NCBI RefSeq assembly: GCF_000243075.1 | Contig: NC_016745.1 | Location: 3,117,001 to 3,181,000 of the forward strand | Source: Oceanimonas sp. GK1 | Lineage (GTDB): Bacteria > Pseudomonadota > Gammaproteobacteria > Enterobacterales > Aeromonadaceae | Direction of reading: 5' to 3' | DNA length: 64,000 nt | Shown here: piece by piece, positions 9,668 to 17,805 of the stretch | How the letters are laid out: each line of letters opens with the position of its first letter | Numbering within the stretch: position 1 is the first letter of the stretch | The notes under the pieces: generated by a model | What the model was told of the DNA's origin: nothing | Databases searched by the model: none | The model's input: only the letters and a program-made list of their open reading frames with translations | Translations under genes and position numbers: made by a program

Positions 9668-10939
9668 ATGAATCCCAGTCCGCTGATATCAAGCGCCATT
9701 GATGAGATCTATGACGACATTGAACGGCTCTACCAAGATCTGCACCAGCATCCCGAACTGCCGTTTGAAGAGTATGAAACCAGCCGCAAGCTCGCCGAGC
9801 AACTGCACCAGGCGGGTTTCGAGGTCACCACAGGCGTGGGCAAGACCGGGGTGGTGGGCCTGCTACGCAACGGTGAGGGTCCCTGTGTCATGCTGCGGGG
9901 TGACATGGACGCCCTGCCCATTCGCGAGCAGACCGGACTGAGCTATGCCAGCCACAAGGAAACGGACGCCGGGGTGCCGGTGATGCATGCCTGCGGCCAT
10001 GATCTGCACGCCAGTTGCCTGAGTGGGGCCGCGGCGGTACTCAACGCCCTGAAAGCGCACTGGACCGGCACCCTGATGATAGTGCACCAGCCGGCAGAAG
10101 AGATTTTCGGCGGTGCCCAGGCCATGCTCGACGACGGCCTCTACACGCGCTTTGCCCGGCCCGATGTGATCCTTGGCCAGCACAATATGCCGGCCCTGTC
10201 CGGTATGGTCGGTCACCGCGCCGGACAGACCATGGCGGCGGCCACGACCCTGGGCGTCACCATCCATGGCAATGGTGGCCATGGCTCCATGCCGGCGCAG
10301 ACGGTGGATCCCGTGGTGATCGCGGCCCATGCAGTTGTACGCTTGCAGACCATAGTGTCCCGTGAGGTGGAGCCGAGTGAGCAGGTTATTGTTACCGTCG
10401 GCAAACTGCACGCAGGTACCCAGGGCAACGTGATCCCCCACAGTGCCGAGCTTGAAATCAACATTCGCAGCTTCAGCGACGAGGTGCAGGAGCAGGTGAT
10501 CACCGCCATCAAACGGATCATTGATGCCGAATGTCAGGCCGGGCGCTCACCCAGGCCCGCCGAGTATCGAGTGCTGAGCCAGACCATCACCATGAACAAC
10601 GATGAGAGCACGGTGCAACGCCTGCAGCAGGCCCACCGGCGTTTTTTTGGAGAAGAACAGGTCTTCGAAATGAGCCGTCTGGGAGGCAGCGAGGATTTTC
10701 CCTATTTTGGCAACGCCGCGGCCGGGGGCTTTGGTGGTCAGGATATTCCCTATGGCTACTGGTTTATCGGTGCCGCCACGCCGGAAAAATGGCAAGCGAC
10801 CACCGGAGATCAGCCTGCCGAGCGCATGCGCCAGCTGCCCATGCCCCACTCCCCCTACTACGCCCCGGATCGACGGGCTTCCCTGATCACCGGTATGGCC
10901 GCCATGGTCACCGGGGCCCTGGCCTTTTTCGAACACTGA
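9668..10939 (+). CDS. M20 family amidohydrolase (hippurate hydrolase-like)
   Basis: A 423-residue cytoplasmic enzyme of the M20D/hippuricase family, which cleaves N-acyl amino acids, indole-acetyl amino acids or hippurate with a metal centre. Likely metal ligands are visible: Cys109 and His111 in MHACGHDLH, Glu144-Glu145 in QPAEEIFGG, His172 in GQHNMP, and a C-terminal His in LPMPHSPYY. The GNGGHGSMP motif of the dimerisation domain is present near residue 200. AAGGAGA precedes the ATG. It closes the operon with DUF3311 and the symporter. Release of benzoate or another aromatic acid would fit the neighbouring aromatic pathway, but the true substrate is unknown. Confidence 0.87.
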   Translation: MNPSPLISSAIDEIYDDIERLYQDLHQHPELPFEEYETSRKLAEQLHQAGFEVTTGVGKTGVVGLLRNGEGPCVMLRGDMDALPIREQTGLSYASHKETDAGVPVMHACGHDLHASCLSGAAAVLNALKAHWTGTLMIVHQPAEEIFGGAQAMLDDGLYTRFARPDVILGQHNMPALSGMVGHRAGQTMAAATTLGVTIHGNGGHGSMPAQTVDPVVIAAHAVVRLQTIVSREVEPSEQVIVTVGKLHAGTQGNVIPHSAELEINIRSFSDEVQEQVITAIKRIIDAECQAGRSPRPAEYRVLSQTITMNNDESTVQRLQQAHRRFFGEEQVFEMSRLGGSEDFPYFGNAAAGGFGGQDIPYGYWFIGAATPEKWQATTGDQPAERMRQLPMPHSPYYAPDRRASLITGMAAMVTGALAFFEH

Positions 10940-10947
10940 CACATACC

Positions 10948-10977
10948 GCCCGGCATATCGGGCCTGCCTGATGGCAG
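10948..10977. terminator. Tandem small hairpins between convergent genes
   Basis: GCCCG/CGGGC (10948-10952 with 10959-10963) is followed at once by CTGCC/GGCAG (10964-10968 with 10973-10977). They fill the gap between the convergent amidohydrolase and bcsC genes. There is no T-run, so termination here is only a guess. Confidence 0.35.
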
Positions 10978-10999
10978 CCTGATTCTCCCTCCAGTCTCC

Positions 11000-13900
11000 T
11001 CAACGCCATTCCGAATAGGGAGTAAGCGGTTCTACCGGCATGTCCAGATCACCGAGCCAGGGCGAAAAGTGATAGCGCAGATACAAAAAGCCATGCCCGG
11101 GGGCATACTCATCACTCAGCTGCCAATTCAGGCCGCCCCCCAGGATCCAGTGTTCATCAAGACGATACTCGCCCCGGGCCGCCAAGCTGATGCCGGGGCC
11201 GCCGCCCGTGTCGGCTTCGCTGGTGCGGGCTGCATTTGGCCGGGTTGGCTTGCCGCTGGCTGCAATAGCCGACCACTGCGCCGGGTAAAGGTCGCCCCCC
11301 TCGGAGCGGGACCAGGACCAGCCTGGTGATCCCTCAAGTACCCCGGACCAGTGCTCGCCACGGCGGGCATAACGCACCGGCAGGCCCAGAGAGACATAGC
11401 GCTGCGGGCTGTAATACCCCCCCTGCCCCAGGGTGTCTTCACTCAAATCCTTCTGATACTGAAAATAAAGCAGTGAGGTGCCCACCCGCAGTTGCTCATG
11501 GGGTTGTTCAATCAGCCGGTAGTAATAGCCGGTCATGGCACTGAAACGCTGATTGTCAGCCACGTTTTCGCCATTCAGCGAGTGCGCTCCCAGGCTGCCC
11601 CAGATACCGCTTTCCTCGCCCTGATCATAACTTAGCCCCAGGGTCAGGCCGGTGGCGGTAACCCCGCCCCAGCGCTGGCCAGTCACCGGATCCACGGCAC
11701 CGGCGTAAGACACCAGCGAATTGCTCATGGGCCGGCGCGACAGGGTCAGGTTGTAGCCCAGCTCTCCCCAGTCTCCATCGTAATTGAGGCCGCCCAGCCA
11801 GTTGTTTACCTCAAAGCCAAGAGGAGAATGGCCCAGATCCCAGCTCCACTGGTCGCCCTGCCAGCCCACCGCCAGGCCGGTACCTGAGCTGTTCTGCGAG
11901 CCAACATCGCAACCGCCAATGACCGCATTACAGCCGCCAAAACGATCGTCCGCTTCCGGTGTGCCGGCATTCAGCCCCACTTGCTCCGCCTGCAACCAGG
12001 CTCGGCCATTCACCCAGGGCCATTCGGCCCTGAGCAAGCTGGTGTTAAGGCGCAAATCGTTCACCCCGGTGGGATTGTTGTCGGTACGCCAGCCGAAGTC
12101 CTGTTGCAGTTGCAGGGTGAGATTCTGCCGGCGATAGCGATCGGCACCTTCCCGTTTCAGACTGCGCTGTAGCCAATCATCGCCGGATTGTTCACGGGTA
12201 GCCCGGGTCAGGGCGGCCCCGTCAAGAGGCGCAACCGCTTCAAAATCCAATTCGCCGAGTGCCGCCAATCCCTGAGCATACAGCGACAGTGCATGCTCGG
12301 AATTGTCTTGCAGGCGGGCCGCATCCCGTAACAACAAGGGATCTGCCGGGGCCTCGGCCACCAGAGCCGTCATTTGCGCCGCCGCCTGCTGCTGCTCTCC
12401 CGTGGCCGCCAGCACGTTGATATAGCGCCGGCGCTGGTTCATGCTGGCATCGGCAGGCAGTGAATGTGACTGAAGCCACGCTCGCGCCTGTGCGAGTTGC
12501 TGCAAGGCCAGCCGGCTTTCCGCCACTCCCAGCCAGGCATCGGTGTTGTCGGGCGCCTCTGCATAAATACGCTGATAGGCACGCAACGCCTGGGGGTAGC
12601 GCTCATCTTCCGTTAACCAATCTGCCAGTAACAGCCGGTCGTCTACCGTGCCGGCCTGCGCCAGCAGCTCCTGCGCCCCGGCCTCATACCCCTGCTCACG
12701 CAGTTGCACGGCCCGGGCCCGGCGCAGTTCGCCTGCCAGCCGGCTGGCCAGGGCACTCATGCCCTCGGACCAGCGTTCAGGCTCAATCTGCTGCAAGCTG
12801 GTAAGGGCGGCGGCATCCTTGTTCTGCGCCGCCAGAAACTGGGCATGGGCATGACGTACTTCGGGATCATCACCATGGCGTTGCAGCAGGGGAGCAAAAA
12901 CGACGGCGGCATCCTGGCTTTGCCCCTGCTGTTGCAGCAAATTGGCCAGATCATAAGTCAACCAGGGCTGAGGCGGCGCCAGCTGCACCGCCTGGCGCAA
13001 CAGGGAAATGGCATCATTTGTGCGCCCTTCGGCCTGCGCCTGCTCTATTTGCGGCGTCAGTTGTTCCAGCTGCAGACGGTCTTCCAGCGCCGCATAATCA
13101 CGGCGTACGCCTACCGGTAGCGCACGCAGCACCGCCACTGCCCGCTCGGATGATTCAACGCGATAAAAGTCCACCAGAGCATAAATCACTCTGGCATCCA
13201 GCGGCACCATTTGTCTGGCCCGTTGCAGCCAGCGCTCGGCCACTATCCTGTTTTCCTGCGCCAGTGCCACCTGCACCAGCCCCAGTAGTGGCGGTACATC
13301 CGCCGGGCGTAGTTGCCGCGCTTGTAAAAAGGCCTGCTCGGCAAGACGGTATTGCTCGTTGGACAGCGCTCGATCGCCCTTCTGCACCCACACCAGAGCC
13401 TGGGCATACTGCTGCAGATCCTGCCATTTGGAGATCAAGCCGCCATCCTGCTCCCGTTCAACCGCCCGGCTTAGTGCCGCCTCAGCCTGAGGGTATTGCT
13501 CCAGCTGAATAAGTGTCTGCCCCAGGGCCCCCTGAAAGCCGGCATGCTGAGGGTAAGCGGTTACCGCGCGACGCAGCAGTGGCAGTGCCTGGTGGTAACG
13601 TTCCTGTTCTGCCAGCACCACGCCGCGCTGGCCGGCCCGCCAGGCGGGATCGTTCAGCAAGGCCCGCTGCTGCTGCCACACGCGCCGACCGCCATGCTCA
13701 TAGCTGCTGCCCGGGTAACGCTCAAGAAAGCGCTGCCAGAGCCCGGCGCTGCGTTCGGATACCGGCAAATCAATCAGATAGTTGTATTCCAGCTCGGCGG
13801 CCCGGTTAGCAACCGCCGGACTTTCCGCAAGTTGGCCCAGTAGGGCCAGCGCCCGCTCCGGCTGTTCATCGGCCAGCCACAAACGGGCCAGAGTCAGGCG

Positions 13901-14452
13901 CAGCTCGGGGTTACCGGGAAAACGCTGCTCCAGTTGTTCCAGGCGGGAAATGGCCCGAGGGCGCTCACCGTCCACCTGCGCCTGAGTACGCCAGTGCTCC
14001 AGCCCAAACTGCAACCCGGGCGGCTGCTCTCCCCACAACTGCCGGTACAGCGCCATGGCCTTTTGCGGCTGACCGCTGGCCGCCAGCAACTGCGCCTGCT
14101 GACGCAGCGCTTCGCCGTCGTCGTTATAGGCGGCCAGCAGCGCTTGGCCTTGTTGCAGCGTGATTTCAGACACGCCCGCCGTCCTCAGCCGCGCCAGCCG
14201 GGCTCGCGCCTGTTCGAATTCTCCCTTGCGCAGGCTGAATTCCATCGCGGCCAGGGCCACATCGGCATCGAGCGGAGCCATCAGCTCCAGCCGGCCCAGG
14301 GCATTTTCCACCATGTCATCCCGGTACAGGGCCTGGCCCAGACGTAACTGTTCCAGCAAAAAGGCACGCTGCCCGGCCGGTGTGCCGGGCTCGGCCATCA
14401 CAGAATGACTCAGTGCCCACAGGCAACAGGCCGATAACACCGCTAGTTGCAT
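11000..14452 (-). CDS. bcsC: Cellulose synthase outer-membrane export protein BcsC
   Basis: BcsC carries cellulose across the periplasm and outer membrane. This 1150-residue protein has a signal peptide (residues 1-21, ending VMA), a long array of TPR-type helical repeats (about 25-770), and a C-terminal 16- to 18-strand barrel of the BCSC_C type (about 790-1150), with repeated aromatic-rich strands such as DWGELGYNLTLSRRPM. Its length matches the E. coli protein (about 1150). It is the last gene of the cellulose operon and overlaps bcsZ by 10 bases. It is convergent with the amidohydrolase gene. Confidence 0.96.
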   Translation of the reverse strand: MQLAVLSACCLWALSHSVMAEPGTPAGQRAFLLEQLRLGQALYRDDMVENALGRLELMAPLDADVALAAMEFSLRKGEFEQARARLARLRTAGVSEITLQQGQALLAAYNDDGEALRQQAQLLAASGQPQKAMALYRQLWGEQPPGLQFGLEHWRTQAQVDGERPRAISRLEQLEQRFPGNPELRLTLARLWLADEQPERALALLGQLAESPAVANRAAELEYNYLIDLPVSERSAGLWQRFLERYPGSSYEHGGRRVWQQQRALLNDPAWRAGQRGVVLAEQERYHQALPLLRRAVTAYPQHAGFQGALGQTLIQLEQYPQAEAALSRAVEREQDGGLISKWQDLQQYAQALVWVQKGDRALSNEQYRLAEQAFLQARQLRPADVPPLLGLVQVALAQENRIVAERWLQRARQMVPLDARVIYALVDFYRVESSERAVAVLRALPVGVRRDYAALEDRLQLEQLTPQIEQAQAEGRTNDAISLLRQAVQLAPPQPWLTYDLANLLQQQGQSQDAAVVFAPLLQRHGDDPEVRHAHAQFLAAQNKDAAALTSLQQIEPERWSEGMSALASRLAGELRRARAVQLREQGYEAGAQELLAQAGTVDDRLLLADWLTEDERYPQALRAYQRIYAEAPDNTDAWLGVAESRLALQQLAQARAWLQSHSLPADASMNQRRRYINVLAATGEQQQAAAQMTALVAEAPADPLLLRDAARLQDNSEHALSLYAQGLAALGELDFEAVAPLDGAALTRATREQSGDDWLQRSLKREGADRYRRQNLTLQLQQDFGWRTDNNPTGVNDLRLNTSLLRAEWPWVNGRAWLQAEQVGLNAGTPEADDRFGGCNAVIGGCDVGSQNSSGTGLAVGWQGDQWSWDLGHSPLGFEVNNWLGGLNYDGDWGELGYNLTLSRRPMSNSLVSYAGAVDPVTGQRWGGVTATGLTLGLSYDQGEESGIWGSLGAHSLNGENVADNQRFSAMTGYYYRLIEQPHEQLRVGTSLLYFQYQKDLSEDTLGQGGYYSPQRYVSLGLPVRYARRGEHWSGVLEGSPGWSWSRSEGGDLYPAQWSAIAASGKPTRPNAARTSEADTGGGPGISLAARGEYRLDEHWILGGGLNWQLSDEYAPGHGFLYLRYHFSPWLGDLDMPVEPLTPYSEWR

Positions 14453-15540
14453 GTACCCTCCTTGGCTAACATCAACCTGCCTTGTTGATCAAAGCGATAG
14501 CGTTGCTCGTAGTTCCCCATGCCAAACAGCAGCAGGGAGCGATCATAGTAGGCATCCGCCGTCGGTGGCTGCTCGTGCAGCCGCTGCAACTGGCGCTTGA
14601 GCTCGGACGCCTGATCAGGCAAGGCCGCCAGCATGGGCAGTAGGGCGGCGGAGAACCCGACGGGCCCGGTGCCGTTAAACGCACCGGTGACAGTATTTGT
14701 CCGCTCAGGCGGCGCGCCGGTTTGCCGGACGTGTGCCAGCATGGGCCGAAAATGAACCAGCAGCTCACTCCGGCCCGGCGAACCCGGCGCCGCCAGCCCG
14801 GCCCATAAGTACACGCGTATGGCGTCGTAGCTGCCGGTTTCCAGCGCTGTCAGTTCAGGCGCTCCGCTGCGTTGCCACCACAGCCAGTCGGGTGCCAGCC
14901 CTTGGGGCGCCGAGACCTTCAGCAAATGCAGACTGGATTCATACACATCCTTCCAGACCCGGGCCTCTTCGGCAAAGCGGGCCAGCAACGGCAAGGGCAG
15001 GTAAGACGGGTTCAGCTTCCAGCCTTCAGCTTTTTCAAACCCCTGTTTGCCTGGCAGCAGGGTTAACCCCAGCCCGGGCAGCCAATGCAGGCTTTCCGCT
15101 GCCGAGCGCCATAACAGCGCCCGCCCCCGCCGAGTATATTCGGGTTGGTGCCAGAGCCGGCCCGCTTCCAGCAGGCTGTAGGCAATCCATAGATCCGAAT
15201 CAGCGGCGTTGTTGGGATCCAGTACGCGCCAGTCGCCCTCGTCACTTTCGCCCCACAGCCAGGCCGGCAGGCGTGCAACCAGATCGCCGCCGGCCAGGTT
15301 GTTCTCGGTCCAGCGCAACAGTTGCGCAAAGGCTGGCTTATCATTGGCCACCAGGGCAAAGAACAAGGCATAACTCTGCCCCTCTGACGTTGTAATGGCC
15401 CGGGGCGAAGCCCCATCAATAATGCGGCCATCCTCGCTCATCATGGCTGCCTTGTATTGCTGCCACAGCGGCCAGCCACACTCTGCCCCGAGCGCGCTTA
15501 ACGGCAATAACAGCCATAATCCTGCTAGCCAGCGTATCAT
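14443..15540 (-). CDS. bcsZ: Periplasmic cellulase BcsZ (GH8)
   Basis: BcsZ is the glycoside hydrolase family 8 endoglucanase of the cellulose export machine; it trims or relieves stalled chains in the periplasm. The 365-residue protein has a signal peptide (1-19, ALGA). Glu53 in TTSEGQSYALFF is the predicted general acid, and the YDAIRVYLWAGLA segment (about residue 238) contains the conserved Asp of GH8. It starts 3 bases after bcsB and overlaps bcsC. All hallmarks of the E. coli enzyme are present. Confidence 0.95.
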   Translation of the reverse strand: MIRWLAGLWLLLPLSALGAECGWPLWQQYKAAMMSEDGRIIDGASPRAITTSEGQSYALFFALVANDKPAFAQLLRWTENNLAGGDLVARLPAWLWGESDEGDWRVLDPNNAADSDLWIAYSLLEAGRLWHQPEYTRRGRALLWRSAAESLHWLPGLGLTLLPGKQGFEKAEGWKLNPSYLPLPLLARFAEEARVWKDVYESSLHLLKVSAPQGLAPDWLWWQRSGAPELTALETGSYDAIRVYLWAGLAAPGSPGRSELLVHFRPMLAHVRQTGAPPERTNTVTGAFNGTGPVGFSAALLPMLAALPDQASELKRQLQRLHEQPPTADAYYDRSLLLFGMGNYEQRYRFDQQGRLMLAKEGTCN

Positions 15541-15543
15541 GGC

Positions 15544-17805
15544 TCAGGGCTCGCCACGCACATCACGCCGGTGCGCCAACCAGCGCAGGCTACGCCACAG
15601 CAGCACTGCCAGCAGCAGGACACTCAGCACCGCCAGTAACGCCAACCACACCGGATGAGGTGACAGCAGATACCAGAGTTTCACCCACCAGGGCAGATGG
15701 CCAATATAATACTGCTCCCCCACCAGCTGGCTGCTGACGCCGCTATCCCGCAACAGCGCCACCGAGCCGAAAATGTCGTTTAGACGGCCATCATCCTGCA
15801 GGGTTTGGCGCAGCAATTCATAATCCTGGGGCTGATTACCCAGCAATGCCACCAGGCTGCGGCCGGGGGCATAGGGAGACTCCATGCCCACGATAGCGGC
15901 CAGCGGCCCTTCAGCCGACACCGCCACTTTGGCGTTGGCATCAAAGTGGGTTTTGTTCAGCCGGGACGGTGGCCAGGCCTGTAGTGGCGAGGCATTGGCG
16001 GCCTGCATCAGCCAGTCGGTGGGTTGGTTCAAGCTTGCCGCCGGCGCCTGTGTCAGGCCTTCCGGTAACGGGCCGAAAACCAGCAGATCGAGCTCGGACT
16101 CCCTTAGGACCGCGGGATCCTGGGTCAGCCTCAGCGCCAGGGCCGGATAGCCGGTTTGCGCCGCAATGCGAGCCAGCGTCTCCAGCATCAGGCCGGTCTG
16201 CAGGGGGCTGGGCGACGCCGGCATCAGCACCAGGGTATCGGACAAGTCCGCCATGCGGCTGAACGGAAAGCCGCTGCGCACAAAGGCGCCAAGATCGGGC
16301 ATGGCCATAAAGTGGTGATAGCCGGAAAAGTCGATCACCGAGTTTTCATCAATCACCGCACGGCTGTCCACCACCAGAGTGGTCTGGCAGCGGCCGGGCT
16401 GGGCGCTGCCAAAAGTGCTAGCAAAACTGAAGTCGTAGCGAATGGTGTTGCTGGTACCAATTTTCAGCGACGGCACCATTAACTGATTTCGGGCGTTGGC
16501 AGTTTCACTGGAGGTTACCGCCAGCCGCAGCTTTTCCAGCTGGTTGTCCCGCTCAGCGGTTAGCGGCAAACTACCGATGAATTCGCCGTTAATGCTGATG
16601 TTCAGGCGCGAGTCGTCGTTGGCGGTGGGGGCCGTGTAGCGATAACGAGTCTGCAGGGGAATGCCCTGGTTCTGCCACACAAACAGATCCGGCGGCAGCC
16701 GTACTGTCAGCTCAATGGGATCAGGAATAAGGCCACTGGCCTGCAACTGCCCCGGGTACTCCACCAGCTCGGCAAACCGCACCGGCCGATCGGTAGGCGT
16801 CCAGTTGGGCGCATCATAGGGTTTACGGGGGGTCAGTGGCTCTGCCTGCTCAATCACCGCCCGTTCCCCCCGTAACAGCTTGCCGCCCAGCGCCAGGGCC
16901 CGCACCGCCCGCGCCAGCTCGTCATTGCCCTTGCCCTGTACCAGCAGGATTTTGGCATAAGGACTGTCGGGATGATCCAGCAGCCGCACTTCGGCCTTGT
17001 CGACCGGCGGATACAGCGTTTTATCGGCCATAAAGGCGGGCCGGTGATCGTTGGTAGCCAGTACCATAATTCGAGCCAGCGGTGCCCTGTCGTCAAGCAG
17101 CGGTAAAGCGTCATAACTGACCTCAAAGCCGGCGCCGCGCCAGCCGGCCAGGCTGCCAAAGTAGGAGGCCAGCACACCGGCCGACTGCAAAGTGGCGGTA
17201 TCGGGCGCGCCGGGCAGCACCATGTTCAGGCGCAGTGGCTCATTGTCGCTGGTATCGAAAAACGGTTGCGGAAAATAGGACAGATCATTGGTCAGCGCCA
17301 GCGCCTGCTCGGTCAAGGAGACCCGGCTGTTTTTGGCTAGGTTGAGCCACAGCGCGCTATGTGCCGGATCTTCACAGATGTCGGTATAGTGCCCCACAAA
17401 TTCAATGCGGATCTGGTTAAAGTCGGTGATTAGCCGCGGGTCCAGGCGCACTTGCCTTTGCACCTGCCGGCCGGGCTCCCCTTCGGCAATCACCAGGGTG
17501 TCCATCAGCACTTCGTTCAGGTACACCCGCAGGTGCGACAAGCCCGGCAGCAGGGCCGGCGACGGCGTATAGGCCAGCGTCAGCTCGCCGTTTTTGGCAA
17601 TGCGATCCCGGCGCAGGGCAAAGTTGATCACCTGGCTGTTTTTGACTCCCCGCAGCATCAGATCCCTGCTCTGGGCCAGTTGCTCAAAGCTGCGCTGCAC
17701 CGGCCAGGCCGGGGGTTCCTGTTCATGCTGCTCCGCCTGGGCCCAGGCATTCAGTGTCAGCAGCAACATCAGGCTGGCGGTCAGCCAGCTTGGCAATTGA
17801 CTCAT
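15544..17805 (-). CDS. bcsB: Cellulose synthase periplasmic subunit BcsB
   Basis: BcsB is the membrane-anchored periplasmic partner of the BcsA synthase and guides the growing glucan. I start it at 17805, where ATGA overlaps the bcsA stop, giving 753 residues with a signal peptide (ASLMLLLTLNAWAQA). Much of the mature protein consists of the two repeated carbohydrate-binding/flavodoxin-like units of BcsB. A single C-terminal membrane helix (about 715-740) is followed by a basic tail. An in-frame extension of 82 codons upstream lies inside bcsA and is not credible. The stop is 3 bases from bcsZ. Confidence 0.95.
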   Translation of the reverse strand: MSQLPSWLTASLMLLLTLNAWAQAEQHEQEPPAWPVQRSFEQLAQSRDLMLRGVKNSQVINFALRRDRIAKNGELTLAYTPSPALLPGLSHLRVYLNEVLMDTLVIAEGEPGRQVQRQVRLDPRLITDFNQIRIEFVGHYTDICEDPAHSALWLNLAKNSRVSLTEQALALTNDLSYFPQPFFDTSDNEPLRLNMVLPGAPDTATLQSAGVLASYFGSLAGWRGAGFEVSYDALPLLDDRAPLARIMVLATNDHRPAFMADKTLYPPVDKAEVRLLDHPDSPYAKILLVQGKGNDELARAVRALALGGKLLRGERAVIEQAEPLTPRKPYDAPNWTPTDRPVRFAELVEYPGQLQASGLIPDPIELTVRLPPDLFVWQNQGIPLQTRYRYTAPTANDDSRLNISINGEFIGSLPLTAERDNQLEKLRLAVTSSETANARNQLMVPSLKIGTSNTIRYDFSFASTFGSAQPGRCQTTLVVDSRAVIDENSVIDFSGYHHFMAMPDLGAFVRSGFPFSRMADLSDTLVLMPASPSPLQTGLMLETLARIAAQTGYPALALRLTQDPAVLRESELDLLVFGPLPEGLTQAPAASLNQPTDWLMQAANASPLQAWPPSRLNKTHFDANAKVAVSAEGPLAAIVGMESPYAPGRSLVALLGNQPQDYELLRQTLQDDGRLNDIFGSVALLRDSGVSSQLVGEQYYIGHLPWWVKLWYLLSPHPVWLALLAVLSVLLLAVLLWRSLRWLAHRRDVRGEP

